Shown here: one piece after another, positions 6,575-14,511 of the stretch | Layout of the letters: each line of letters opens with the position of its first letter | Numbering within the stretch: the stretch's first letter is position 1 | Notes under the pieces: generated by a model | The model's database searches: none | What the model was told of the DNA's origin: nothing | What the model saw: only the letters and a program-made list of their open reading frames with translations | Origin: Euryarchaeota archaeon UBA10 | GTDB lineage: Archaea > Thermoplasmatota > Poseidoniia > Poseidoniales > Poseidoniaceae | Direction of reading: 5' to 3' | DNA: 14,819 bases | NCBI GenBank assembly: GCA_002498185.1 | Contig: DAGO01000114.1 | Location: 1 to 14,819 of the forward strand | Translations under genes and position numbers: made by a program

Positions 6575-7093
6575 TTATTCCTCTTCTGACAGCCTGTCAA
6601 GATCAGGAGCTTCAGGAATCCCTTCCGCCGGTTTGTCTAGTTTGGACATTTTCTGAACCAGTTCCCAATCTGGCTCATCAGGACCGTTGTTTGGTTTCAA
6701 TGCATTGTCCATGGTTAATTCGATAACTTCTGTTTCCTTCTCCTCTATAATTGTTGGAGCGGTTTCTCGCTCGACTGGCTGGATGGGCACATCGATTCCT
6801 AATTTGTTCCATACTTCAGCAGATTGAGTCTCATCTAGGGATTTGCCTGCCCTTTCTTGCTTCTCTTTCTGCTTCATTTCAAACTCTCGTCTTGCAGTTT
6901 CTTCCGCTTCTACTTGGGCTTCAATACCAGCCCACATCTCTGCTTCTTCTGCTTCGATTTCCTTACGCCTAAGCACTTCCAAAGCAAATTTACTGGGCAT
7001 GTCGAATCTCTTCCAAAACCATCTAACTATTGGAATTAGAATAAGAGCAATCGCTAAGCCTATTCCTATCATTTGGAATAGGCCAGGTGCCAT
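6575..7093 (-). CDS. Single-TM coiled-coil protein, candidate accessory subunit of the adjacent transporter
   Basis: A 172-residue protein with one N-terminal TM helix (about residues 5-27), then an aromatic-basic boundary (RWFWKRF). A strongly charged Glu/Lys/Arg/Ala-rich helix at about 38-85 looks like a coiled coil, and an acidic, proline-containing, probably disordered tail ends DRLSEEE. No known family was recognised. The chosen start, ATG 7093, has GGTGA four bases upstream; a TTG at 7108 would add five residues. The gene begins 27 bases after the transporter stop on the same strand, so co-transcription is likely. Some bacterial NSS transporters (for example corynebacterial MetP with MetS) are paired with a small single-TM subunit. 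The analogy is positional only, and this protein is much longer than MetS. Confidence 0.65.
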   Translation of the reverse strand: MAPGLFQMIGIGLAIALILIPIVRWFWKRFDMPSKFALEVLRRKEIEAEEAEMWAGIEAQVEAEETARREFEMKQKEKQERAGKSLDETQSAEVWNKLGIDVPIQPVERETAPTIIEEKETEVIELTMDNALKPNNGPDEPDWELVQKMSKLDKPAEGIPEAPDLDRLSEEE

Positions 7094-7120
7094 GATTTCA
7101 CCCCACAATATGTCTCAGTC

Positions 7121-8812
7121 TCAGTGAACTTCCCTGCTCATTAGGTGTTCCCAACCTGGAGGGTATTCGCCCAATTCGACAACAAGTTCGTCAGAGCCAC
7201 CAGGTAGCATCGAAATATCGACTTCTGCACCGTCTGGAATATTTCTGAAGAGAGGGCGTTCTACCAACTTGTGATTGAATGCAATGAATCCGACTGCCAC
7301 GATTCCCCAGAACAGCAGGATGATTGTGATTCCTGAAGGGTTGGTTGGGTCCCAAACATTCGGAGTATTGGCAATCATATCTCCAAAGTATGACAGAATC
7401 AGTACAGAGAACAAGAACGGGAATGCTAGGTACATCAGAAGGTCCCACCATCGCCCAATCCAGATGTCATTGTCACCAGTGTTGATGAAGTCATCACGGA
7501 ACGCAGAAACGCCAACTCCAAGATAGCCTCCAAGTCCGGGTGCTGCTTCACCTGCTTCAACTTGAGAGCGCCACTTTTGGTAACCATATTTCCAAATCGT
7601 GAAGGCGATGAATAGACCGCTGAACATCAGTCCGTATCCCCAAATGTGGTCTTGAACTTCCAAGAATTGAGGGAAAGCAGTACCATCATCTGCCATAGTA
7701 ATCCATAGCATCGCCGAAGGTAGACCGAAGATGAATATTGCAATCGAAGTTAGCAGAACAGATTTCTCACGCTCATAACCATGGTCTACGAAGTTTCTAA
7801 CACACAATTCGACGGTTGAAATCATCGACGTAATCGCAGCGAAAGACAGCGCTAAGAAGAATCCTGACATCATTACCCATGCGCCTACTCCACCACCTGG
7901 AGCTTGTGCGAACACTTCTGGTAATGCTAGGAAAGTGATAGCCGATGAACCTCCTGTAACAGTATCCAAAGGATTTGCAGATACTGCGAAGATTGCAGAA
8001 AGTACTGTCAATCCAGCAATGATTGAAATCGAGTTATTAGCCAATCCCATTGTGAAAGCGTTCAGGGTCGTGTCCTCATCTTTTCTCATGTAAACAGAGT
8101 AAGTGATGACCATTCCCATACCTGCAGAACAAGACCATGCAGATTGAGATAAACCGTTGATCCATATCGCAGGGTCGCTCAATGAACTCCAGTTGACAGT
8201 AAACATGAACAAGAAACCATCCAATGTTCCATCAGCCATATCCATGTACAACGATAGACCTAGAGACATGAATAAGAGAACGAATAGTGAACACATCAGT
8301 ATTACATTGACCTTTTCAATGGCTTTAGCTCCTTTCCAAATCGCCAACAATGTGATTGCAATAACCAAAAATTGGAAGAAAATAACCGAGCCTGAGGATT
8401 GTAAGAATTCATTCCATACCAATTGAGTGTCGACATTTTCACCAACCAAGCCATTGGTAATTCCGAGTTGGAAATATTTGAGACACCAACCTGCAACAAC
8501 TGCGTAGTAAAATCCGATTGCAGTTGAAATCCAAGCAGTCCACAGACCCATCCACGCATATCCCTTACCAGCGAATATACGGAATGTCCCTATTGTTCCA
8601 GTACGACTTCGCTTACCAAGTGCGAATTCCGCAATAACCAGTGGGATAGACCAAACGAAAAGGAAGAATAGCCAAGGAATTAGGAATGTTCCACCATCAT
8701 TAGCACCGACCATCCTAGGGAAACGCCAAATGTTTCCAGTTCCAATTGCGGCTCCAATTGCGGCGAAAATCAGCCCCATTCTGCCACTGAACTCGTCCGA
8801 GGATTGGCTCAT
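7121..8812 (-). CDS. Sodium-dependent transporter, NSS/SNF family
   Basis: A 563-residue polytopic membrane protein of the neurotransmitter:sodium symporter family (LeuT fold). The signature TM1 region is IGAAIGTGNIWRFPRM (19-34), with the unwound GxGN segment that lines the substrate and sodium sites. It is followed by NDGGTFLIPW (38-47) and the PLVIAEFALGK segment (57-67), all family hallmarks. About twelve hydrophobic segments follow, ending near residue 510, with a soluble acidic C-terminal tail of roughly 50 residues. Prokaryotic members mostly carry amino acids with sodium; the substrate here is not readable. Its ATG overlaps the carboxypeptidase stop as ATGA, implying translational coupling. 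Together they suggest uptake of amino acids released outside the cell by the peptidase (inference). Confidence 0.9.
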   Translation of the reverse strand: MSQSSDEFSGRMGLIFAAIGAAIGTGNIWRFPRMVGANDGGTFLIPWLFFLFVWSIPLVIAEFALGKRSRTGTIGTFRIFAGKGYAWMGLWTAWISTAIGFYYAVVAGWCLKYFQLGITNGLVGENVDTQLVWNEFLQSSGSVIFFQFLVIAITLLAIWKGAKAIEKVNVILMCSLFVLLFMSLGLSLYMDMADGTLDGFLFMFTVNWSSLSDPAIWINGLSQSAWSCSAGMGMVITYSVYMRKDEDTTLNAFTMGLANNSISIIAGLTVLSAIFAVSANPLDTVTGGSSAITFLALPEVFAQAPGGGVGAWVMMSGFFLALSFAAITSMISTVELCVRNFVDHGYEREKSVLLTSIAIFIFGLPSAMLWITMADDGTAFPQFLEVQDHIWGYGLMFSGLFIAFTIWKYGYQKWRSQVEAGEAAPGLGGYLGVGVSAFRDDFINTGDNDIWIGRWWDLLMYLAFPFLFSVLILSYFGDMIANTPNVWDPTNPSGITIILLFWGIVAVGFIAFNHKLVERPLFRNIPDGAEVDISMLPGGSDELVVELGEYPPGWEHLMSREVH

Positions 8813-11043
8813 GAAGAGCCCTCCATAATTTCTTCAGCTTCAATTAGAATTGATTCTGGAACAAGAACTGCGTCCATTTCATCTTGGTCATCCATCATCA
8901 TCCGCAAACAAACGCCAAGACCGCCCCAAACAAATACAGCAATCGTCACGAATAGCATCAGTGAGCCGTAAATAGTGCCATATGGCGCTCTGTAGTCGAT
9001 TTTTATCTCATGGTATTGAGAGTTTGGCGGATATTCAATCTTCTGAGTTCCTCCAAGTGTAGATACCATAGCTTTGTAGTGCAAAAATCCGGATTCGTCG
9101 TCTTCGATTGGAAGGTTAGCCACTACCTTGTACCCCTGTCCACTCTCATTCAGAAGTTCACAAGTCTCTCCCTTAGCAACGGAGAATCCTGACATTGACC
9201 AACTTTCTGTGTACCACTCTCTAGGGCCGTAATCGGACTGTTGTCTACTTGGTTTTACCATGCGGTACATCACGTGTGAATTACGCATTTCAAGGTCTAT
9301 CGAGAATGAGTTATCCAGACACATTGCTACTGGGATAGTTCCTGATGCAGGAATGTTCAGTTGGCTTGGACTCTCAAGAATTTGGTTTCTAACAACATTC
9401 GCCATTGCCAAATCTGCTCTCTCTCTTGGGTTGTCAGCAATCTTTGCCATGTAGAAAGCGACTCCATTGTTTCTTACTGCAATGTGGTCTATGTCATCTT
9501 CATGTTGATGGAAAGCCGTTCCGATTTCCATAGTGTAACAATACGAGTCGTGAACGCCGTAATGCCAATCACAAAAATCACCAGTTGTTGGATACAAGTC
9601 AGAGGATTGCATGTTTGTGTAATCAGTCATCTCTGCCATCTGGTCTCCGTGGTAAACCAGCTGGTCATGGTCAACGGTTTGACAACCTGTACAATGACCC
9701 CATGGATACAATACCAGTTCAGAGTAGGAATGGTAAGTTAGAGTCGCTTTGTAATCGGACGCTCCATCGCCATCATCATCGTTCATTTCTGTCATATCTT
9801 GAATAAACTTGGTCTCAGGTTCTGAGTTGCCACCAGCCCAATCCTCGTCTGTTTTTCCATCATTATCGTCGTCTTCACCATCGACGTTATCCTCGTTGAC
9901 CAATCCGTCTCCATCGTTATCCGTAGTGTCATACGGGCCTGTGTAAACATCGTTATTCGAGATACCTGCTCTTTCGTCCTCAGCAGGAGTGCATGTACCT
10001 GGGATAAGAGGGATCGTCGCTCCCAATGGCCATCCCCACTCGAATTGATAATTACGGTTTAAGTCCACGCCGTCGCAGTCCTCATCCACTTCTTCATTCT
10101 GGTCTGGAAGAGGTTCTGGTCCATTATTTCTCAAATTCTTTCTCCATCCACCACTCGGGCAAGATTCCCAAGCCGGTGCGGGACAAAATACCGTCTGGTC
10201 GTAGATGAATCCATCAGTATTCAGGAGCGGAATAAGGTAAATCTCACGGTTATTGATTAGGTTGGTTAACTCGACCTCGCTAAAGTCTTCATCGACTCCG
10301 AAGTCTCCAGGGTTGCATGGTTTTCCATCACCATTGCTGTCTTGGTACTTTTCTTCAAGAGCACGGCAATCCCCATCATCGTCTACGTGTCCGTCACCGT
10401 CTGCATCACCCCATGGGTCCTCATCAAACTGACCGTCTCCGTCGTTGTCTACCGGTCCGCCATCGTAGTAGTAAGCAACAGTCTCCAAGAACAACATTGG
10501 AGTTGTGTGGCTCATCCATTCTCTTGCGTGATGGTTACCAACAATCATTATGTCTGGACGGTCTTCGTAATTTCCAGTATCACCATTGAATTCGTTGTAT
10601 TCTCCACCTTCAACATCTCCAGTAATCTTCAACCATGGGGAGAGGTGTCTGTACTCCCAACCCTTGTAAGTGTCAGCAGTAGTCTCTTCGCCTCTGGCGT
10701 TAGTACCACCGTTTAGTCCTTCATGGAATTGTATGATATCAGGATTGTCTCTAGCGATTTCCATCATCCTTGCTCTAATCGTTTCAAAGGTGTAGTACTC
10801 CTTGAATTGCATCATCTCATCGCCTCCCCATGGGAAGATATACTCACACTGAGGGTTACCTTCTGAATCGAATTCGCAAGTGATGTACTTGCCTTCATCA
10901 TCTTGGTCCCATTGGTCCCATGGCGCTAGACCTTCATCATCGTCTGCTTGCATGTAAGCAGAACTTACAGCAGGGGATAAAAATGAGAGCAAGAAAGGTA
11001 GTAGAAGAATCGTTAGCGAAGTCTTTCGAGATTCAAATTGCAT
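8809..11043 (-). CDS. Secreted, membrane-anchored M14 zinc carboxypeptidase with Asp-rich calcium-binding-like insertions
   Basis: A 744-residue exopeptidase. Signal peptide: residues 1 to about 29 (hydrophobic core 9-24). M14 active site: zinc ligands H172 and E175 in HHAREW and H438 in TYHSYSE; N329-R330 (DLNRN) and WRKNLR (300-305) for the substrate carboxylate; Y495; and catalytic E506 in YTMEIGT. All expected residues are present. Unusually, the catalytic domain is interrupted by D-x-D-G-D-G-type repeats (about 198-226, 234-252, 375-402, 420-428) resembling thrombospondin type 3 or dockerin calcium loops. A beta-type domain (about 560-685) precedes a TM helix (about 688-712) and a short acidic tail. 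The reading frame extends to 11208 but overlaps the divergent mscS start. ATG 11043 gives a clean signal peptide. A GTG at 11064, with GAGG six bases upstream, is a credible alternative. First gene of the operon with the transporter. Confidence 0.9.
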   Translation of the reverse strand: MQFESRKTSLTILLLPFLLSFLSPAVSSAYMQADDDEGLAPWDQWDQDDEGKYITCEFDSEGNPQCEYIFPWGGDEMMQFKEYYTFETIRARMMEIARDNPDIIQFHEGLNGGTNARGEETTADTYKGWEYRHLSPWLKITGDVEGGEYNEFNGDTGNYEDRPDIMIVGNHHAREWMSHTTPMLFLETVAYYYDGGPVDNDGDGQFDEDPWGDADGDGHVDDDGDCRALEEKYQDSNGDGKPCNPGDFGVDEDFSEVELTNLINNREIYLIPLLNTDGFIYDQTVFCPAPAWESCPSGGWRKNLRNNGPEPLPDQNEEVDEDCDGVDLNRNYQFEWGWPLGATIPLIPGTCTPAEDERAGISNNDVYTGPYDTTDNDGDGLVNEDNVDGEDDDNDGKTDEDWAGGNSEPETKFIQDMTEMNDDDGDGASDYKATLTYHSYSELVLYPWGHCTGCQTVDHDQLVYHGDQMAEMTDYTNMQSSDLYPTTGDFCDWHYGVHDSYCYTMEIGTAFHQHEDDIDHIAVRNNGVAFYMAKIADNPRERADLAMANVVRNQILESPSQLNIPASGTIPVAMCLDNSFSIDLEMRNSHVMYRMVKPSRQQSDYGPREWYTESWSMSGFSVAKGETCELLNESGQGYKVVANLPIEDDESGFLHYKAMVSTLGGTQKIEYPPNSQYHEIKIDYRAPYGTIYGSLMLFVTIAVFVWGGLGVCLRMMMDDQDEMDAVLVPESILIEAEEIMEGSS

Positions 11044-11097
11044 GGCTACCGGTTTGGCCAGCACCCACCCCCTCTTCAAAGCGTCGTGTGAATGAAT

Positions 11098-11116
11098 TAG
11101 CCCCTTTAGGGGGCTA
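11098..11116. promoter_or_regulatory. Palindrome in the divergent promoter region, possible operator
   Basis: TAGCCCC (11098-11104) and GGGGCTA (11110-11116) form a perfect 7-bp inverted repeat around TTTAG. On the plus strand TTTT follows, so it also resembles an intrinsic terminator, but no plus-strand transcript ends here. Its place between two divergent genes, next to their presumed TATA region, favours a regulatory site. Confidence 0.4.
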
Positions 11117-11128
11117 TTTTCTAAAAAT
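11113..11128. promoter_or_regulatory. Shared A/T-rich element, probable bidirectional TATA region
   Basis: The near-palindromic CTATTTTCTAAAAATCC region offers a TATA-like element on both strands. Archaeal spacing puts the starts near 11090 for the carboxypeptidase operon and near 11145-11150 for mscS. It is the only such element between the two start codons. Confidence 0.4.
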
Positions 11129-11170
11129 CCATACGAAAACAACATCATCCTTAATCTCACAGAGGATGGT

Positions 11171-12220
11171 ATGCAGAGAATAATCGAAGCCATACCAGGC
11201 CATGACAAAGAGTTCTATGGAATAAGTATGGAAAGCGTGATCGCGGCCTCCATTTTAGTAATTTTAATTCTCATTGTGAAAGAAATTACAGGTCTAATTT
11301 TGCCCAAGATATTCAGCAGTGTTAGCGTCGGTAGCGAAGTTGCAAAAGAAGCGCTATCTAACTCAGGCAAGGCATTGGGTGTAGCTGCTGGTTGTTGGGC
11401 CGGAATGTATCTTATCGACGAGATGAAATGGGTGGAATCAACTCTACAACTGGTAATGGTAGTTGCAATCGTTGTTACAGCATTCAGATTCGTAGGCGTA
11501 ATTCATGCATTCGTAATGTGGACTGATGATGATGGAGTTCTTGACGGGTCACAGAAAACTGTTGTCTCTGCTGCGGAAAGCATCATGAGATTCCTAATCG
11601 TTATTTTCGGAATGGTATTCATCGCTGACGCACTTGGATTCGACCTTACCACCATGGTGGCGGGATTAGGAATTACTGGGCTTGCTTTGGCACTTGCAGC
11701 CCAAGATACCATTTCGAATATTTTCGGTGCGACTACTGTGCTTCTCGATAGGCCGTTCCAAGTCGGAGACTGGGTGGTTATCGGTACAGTTGAGGGAGAA
11801 GTAATGGAAATTGGACTGCGAACCACATTGATACGAACTAGTCTGGATACAGTGGTTACAATGCCAAATGCAAATCTTGCAAATACACCAGTTGAAAATT
11901 GGGGTAAGCGCAGATTTAGGAGATGGCAACCAATCTTCAAATTGGATATCAATTCAGACCCAGTAAAAGTTTCAAATTTCTGTGACGGTGTTGCTGATTT
12001 AATCGCTGGACATGACAAGACAATGAAAGAAGAAGACTCGTTTGCTAGAGTTTCTACATTGGGACCTGATGCTATCGATATCGGCTGCAATATCTATTGG
12101 AATATTAGCAGTGGTAAAGCAGAGAGAGAAGCAAGAGATGGATTCCTCATCGAGGTAATGGAATTAGCAAAAACTCACAATTTGAACTTCCATGATAACA
12201 GAAGGCGTCATAGTTCCTGA
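11171..12220 (+). CDS. Small-conductance mechanosensitive channel, MscS family
   Basis: A 349-residue membrane channel that opens on membrane tension and vents solutes after osmotic downshift. There are N-terminal TM segments at about 22-45, 66-82 and 92-115, and another at about 137-155. The pore helix TM3 is rich in Gly and Ala (VAGLGITGLALALAAQ, 163-178), followed by DTISNIFG (179-186). The beta domain opens with RPFQVGDWVVIG (194-205) and continues with GEVMEIGLRTTLIRT (209-223) and the family MPNANL (231-236). The C-terminal alpha/beta domain runs to the end. This is the canonical MscS core with extra N-terminal helices. AGAGG at 11161-11165, 5 bases before the ATG, supports the start. 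It diverges from the carboxypeptidase operon. Its 3' end overlaps the convergent gene by 13 bases. Confidence 0.92.
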   Translation: MQRIIEAIPGHDKEFYGISMESVIAASILVILILIVKEITGLILPKIFSSVSVGSEVAKEALSNSGKALGVAAGCWAGMYLIDEMKWVESTLQLVMVVAIVVTAFRFVGVIHAFVMWTDDDGVLDGSQKTVVSAAESIMRFLIVIFGMVFIADALGFDLTTMVAGLGITGLALALAAQDTISNIFGATTVLLDRPFQVGDWVVIGTVEGEVMEIGLRTTLIRTSLDTVVTMPNANLANTPVENWGKRRFRRWQPIFKLDINSDPVKVSNFCDGVADLIAGHDKTMKEEDSFARVSTLGPDAIDIGCNIYWNISSGKAEREARDGFLIEVMELAKTHNLNFHDNRRRHSS

Positions 12221-13242
12221 CGCCAGTCTGGTTCGGTAAATGTATAGGCTGTTCCTGAAATTATCCAGATAATGGCGAACGTCCAGTATCCGATACTTGG
12301 TTGACTAATCTCTCCCGCTCTGTCAAGCATAAATGTAGCAATCAATCCAATGATTCCAAGTGGTGACCCCATTAACATCAATCGCATGATTCCTAATTTG
12401 GCCTGAAATCGGTCTACTCTAGATAAATATTCATCGATTTCTCTTGAATCTAATCCGAAAGCAATAGCCTCAGCTTTATCCAACAGATTCAGGTCGTACT
12501 TGATGTGAGCAACTCCTCCTGTTGCAGTTCTCATCACGTCTTCTCCTGAATATTTTCTAGGCATTAATTCTCGCCACTTTAGCAAAACGTTGTGTTTGAG
12601 CGCTTGACGAATCATTGGAAGATTTGTGTCGTTTTTCCAAAGTATTGCCTCACTGAATGGAATTGGAACTGGCATCATTCCATCAAGTTCGAAACGTGGA
12701 ATTCCAATTGTATTGTAACTGTGCGGTGCTCTCCACAAAGTATTGGTTTTCAGAGTGTCTTCTACTTTTTTCAGCCTATCATTCCAGCCATACTCATCTT
12801 GAGGTGTATCCCAGTTACCATTGATTAGTGTCTTGTGAAGTTCTGCCAATGATTCTGCTGTTACTTCTGCTGCATCTGTTTTTGGGTAAACCAAAATGTG
12901 ATCTCCATCTCTATCAAGTCCAGCAAAAGGAAGTTGCAAATGAGCATCTAATGCATGTCTAAGTTGAGGATTTCTCCAAAGCCGAGAGGTTTGCTTTCCT
13001 GTTGGAATAGGTACAATCAATGCCTTGTAATCGCCAATATCGTACCACATTCCAATTCTAGTTTCCTTGATTAGTTCCATTTTCTTGGCCTGTGGCCAGT
13101 CGCCCCAAGCCCCCTCGAGACCATTCCACCATTCGATGGAAACTTCAGGAATGTGCAATGGCATCGTTCCCCAGGAAGTCGTGATTGAGTCATTACCGTG
13201 ACTCAACGCGACACCTTTCGGCCACCATGGTCGACCTTCCAT
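12208..13242 (-). CDS. Unrecognised Trp-rich protein with two C-terminal TM segments
   Basis: A 344-residue protein I cannot assign. Residues 1-280 look cytoplasmic and unusually rich in tryptophan (for example WW at 6-7 and 38-39). Segments such as ALIVPIPTGKQTSRLWRN (74-91) and GIPRFELDGMMPVPIPFSEA (180-199) look structured. There is a helical, charged stretch at about 255-285. Two TM helices follow (about 286-306 and 317-336), separated by a short turn, and the tail is PDWRQEL, so both termini probably face the same side. ATG 13242 lacks a Shine-Dalgarno sequence, but GAGTTAATC on the minus strand (about 13267-13275) lies about 27 bases upstream, consistent with a leaderless transcript. 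ATG 13164 is an alternative. It overlaps mscS by 13 bases at the 3' end and diverges from the prenyltransferase gene. Confidence 0.7.
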   Translation of the reverse strand: MEGRPWWPKGVALSHGNDSITTSWGTMPLHIPEVSIEWWNGLEGAWGDWPQAKKMELIKETRIGMWYDIGDYKALIVPIPTGKQTSRLWRNPQLRHALDAHLQLPFAGLDRDGDHILVYPKTDAAEVTAESLAELHKTLINGNWDTPQDEYGWNDRLKKVEDTLKTNTLWRAPHSYNTIGIPRFELDGMMPVPIPFSEAILWKNDTNLPMIRQALKHNVLLKWRELMPRKYSGEDVMRTATGGVAHIKYDLNLLDKAEAIAFGLDSREIDEYLSRVDRFQAKLGIMRLMLMGSPLGIIGLIATFMLDRAGEISQPSIGYWTFAIIWIISGTAYTFTEPDWRQEL

Positions 13243-13301
13243 GTTTAGGGCCGAAGGGTTGGTGGGGATTAACTCAAACGGTTGAAGCGGATGGGGTGGA
13301 C

Positions 13302-13309
13302 AGAGGGGG
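13302..13309 (+). promoter_or_regulatory. Shine-Dalgarno-like AGAGGGGG that favours the 13317 start
   Basis: A purine-rich AGAGGGGG ends about seven bases before ATG 13317. It supports this start over in-frame ATGs at 13185 and 13227, which would overlap the divergent gene. Confidence 0.5.
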
Positions 13310-13316
13310 CGATGAG

Positions 13317-14096
13317 ATGGGTATCAGTAATCGCCTCGGTGATGTACTCGGTAGTGCGGTAGAATCGAAATTACTTCGAGAAGTCAAACAACACCCAGAG
13401 AAGGTTAACCATTTAGCAATAATCATGGATGGAAACCGGAGGTTCGCTTGGTCTAAAGCCCTCAAAACTGACTTAGGGCACAAAATGGGCAAGCTGAAGT
13501 TAGAACAAGTTCTTGACTGGGTACTCGAATTGGAAATCCATTATTTCACAGTGTACGCATTGTCAACAGAAAATCTCAATCGCCCAGAGAATGAGTTAGA
13601 AGGTCTTTTCAAACTCTATGTTGAAGGACTCAAGGACATTGCTGATGATGAAAGAATTCATGAAAACAAAGTCAAAGTCCAAATAATCGGAAGGAGAGAA
13701 CTCCTTCCTGAATCAGTTAATGAAGCCATTACTTATGCGGAAGAGAAAACCTCTGACTATGACAACTACACATTCACAGTCTGCCTAGCATACGGTAGTC
13801 GCGAAGAAATGTTAGGGGCAATAAAGAGCATTGCGAAAGACCATTCCTCTGGAGATTTATCTCTAGATTCAATCGATGAAGCAGAGGTTAGTCGTAGACT
13901 TTACACAGCAGAAATGCCGGACCCTGACCTAGTCATTCGTACCTCGGGTGAAGAGCGAATTTCCAATTTCTTGCTATGGCAAATGGCTTACTCTGAGCTG
14001 TACTTTACCGATGTTTACTGGCCATCTTTTTCCAAGAAAGAGTTGTTAAAGGCCATTCAAACATACCAGGCACGCAAGCGAAGATTTGGTGAATAG
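13317..14096 (+). CDS. uppS: Cis-prenyltransferase (undecaprenyl diphosphate synthase family)
   Basis: A 259-residue UppS/Rer2-family enzyme that extends allylic diphosphates with isopentenyl diphosphate in cis, making the long polyprenyl carrier lipid used in glycan and N-glycan assembly. The diagnostic IIMDGNRRFA is at 34-43 (catalytic Asp in DGNRR). It is followed by GHKMGKLKLEQVLDW (54-68), where the family usually has a G-H-x-x-G motif; FTVYALSTENLNRP (77-90); the helix LFKLYVE; CLAYGSREE (155-163); DLVIRTSGEERISNFLLWQ (203-221); and the final SELYFTDVYWPSF (225-237). All major family blocks are present, and the length is normal. ATG 13317 has a Shine-Dalgarno-like AGAGGGGG upstream. The Nudix gene begins one base after the stop, so the two form an operon. 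Confidence 0.92.
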   Translation: MGISNRLGDVLGSAVESKLLREVKQHPEKVNHLAIIMDGNRRFAWSKALKTDLGHKMGKLKLEQVLDWVLELEIHYFTVYALSTENLNRPENELEGLFKLYVEGLKDIADDERIHENKVKVQIIGRRELLPESVNEAITYAEEKTSDYDNYTFTVCLAYGSREEMLGAIKSIAKDHSSGDLSLDSIDEAEVSRRLYTAEMPDPDLVIRTSGEERISNFLLWQMAYSELYFTDVYWPSFSKKELLKAIQTYQARKRRFGE

Positions 14097-14097
14097 A

Positions 14098-14511
14098 ATG
14101 TCTGCTTGTGATGAATGTGGCCAGTGGGCACAGCCATCTTTGGCCGTTGATGCTGTTGTAGTCAGAGGTGAAGAAGTGCTACTGATTCGAAGAGGCAAGC
14201 AACCATGGGAGGGTATGTTGGCATTCCCTGGGGGATTCGTTGACGAGGGGGAAGACCCAGAGGTTGCTGTAGTCCGTGAATTGAAAGAAGAATGCGGTCT
14301 TGATGGAGAAGTAGTTCGATTACTCTGTGTTAAGGGTGACCCAAATAGAGACCCAAGGGGGCATGTAATTTCGATTGCATATGTCGTTTCTGCAGATGGA
14401 GAACCAACTGCAGGGGACGATGCAGCCAGTGCTGAATGGTATGACATTTCACAAGTCGAGCAAATGGCGGGTGACCATCTTTCAATCCTTGAGGAGTTCA
14501 AGAATCTCTAG
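14098..14511 (+). CDS. Nudix hydrolase, probably ADP-ribose pyrophosphatase-like
   Basis: A 137-residue Nudix protein hydrolysing a nucleoside diphosphate linked to another moiety. The Nudix box is complete: G-F-V-D-E-G-E-D-P-E at 47-56, then RELKEECGL (63-71), matching G-x5-E-x7-R-E-U-x-E-E-x-G-U. A PWEGMLAFPGG run precedes it (36-46). The GDPNRDPRGHVISIAYVV segment (82-99) resembles archaeal ADP-ribose pyrophosphatases, with the D-P-R-x-H motif, so ADP-ribose is the best substrate guess. The N-terminus has CDECG (C4, C7), a possible half zinc site. ATG 14098 follows the uppS stop by one base. A TTG at 14086 would add four residues and overlap uppS. Its 3' end overlaps the convergent gene by 30 bases. 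Confidence 0.88.
   Translation: MSACDECGQWAQPSLAVDAVVVRGEEVLLIRRGKQPWEGMLAFPGGFVDEGEDPEVAVVRELKEECGLDGEVVRLLCVKGDPNRDPRGHVISIAYVVSADGEPTAGDDAASAEWYDISQVEQMAGDHLSILEEFKNL

Noticed and set aside
9361..10716. Several plus-strand open frames inside the carboxypeptidase gene
   Set aside because: They mirror the Asp-rich repeats on the other strand (His, Ser and Val runs) and show no start signals or family motifs.
11044..11208. Extra 55 N-terminal residues on the carboxypeptidase
   Set aside because: They overlap the divergent mscS start and the promoter region, and would bury a good signal peptide inside the protein.
13185..13316. Longer N-terminus for the prenyltransferase
   Set aside because: It would overlap the divergent gene's start, adds nothing family-like, and the Shine-Dalgarno-like motif favours 13317.
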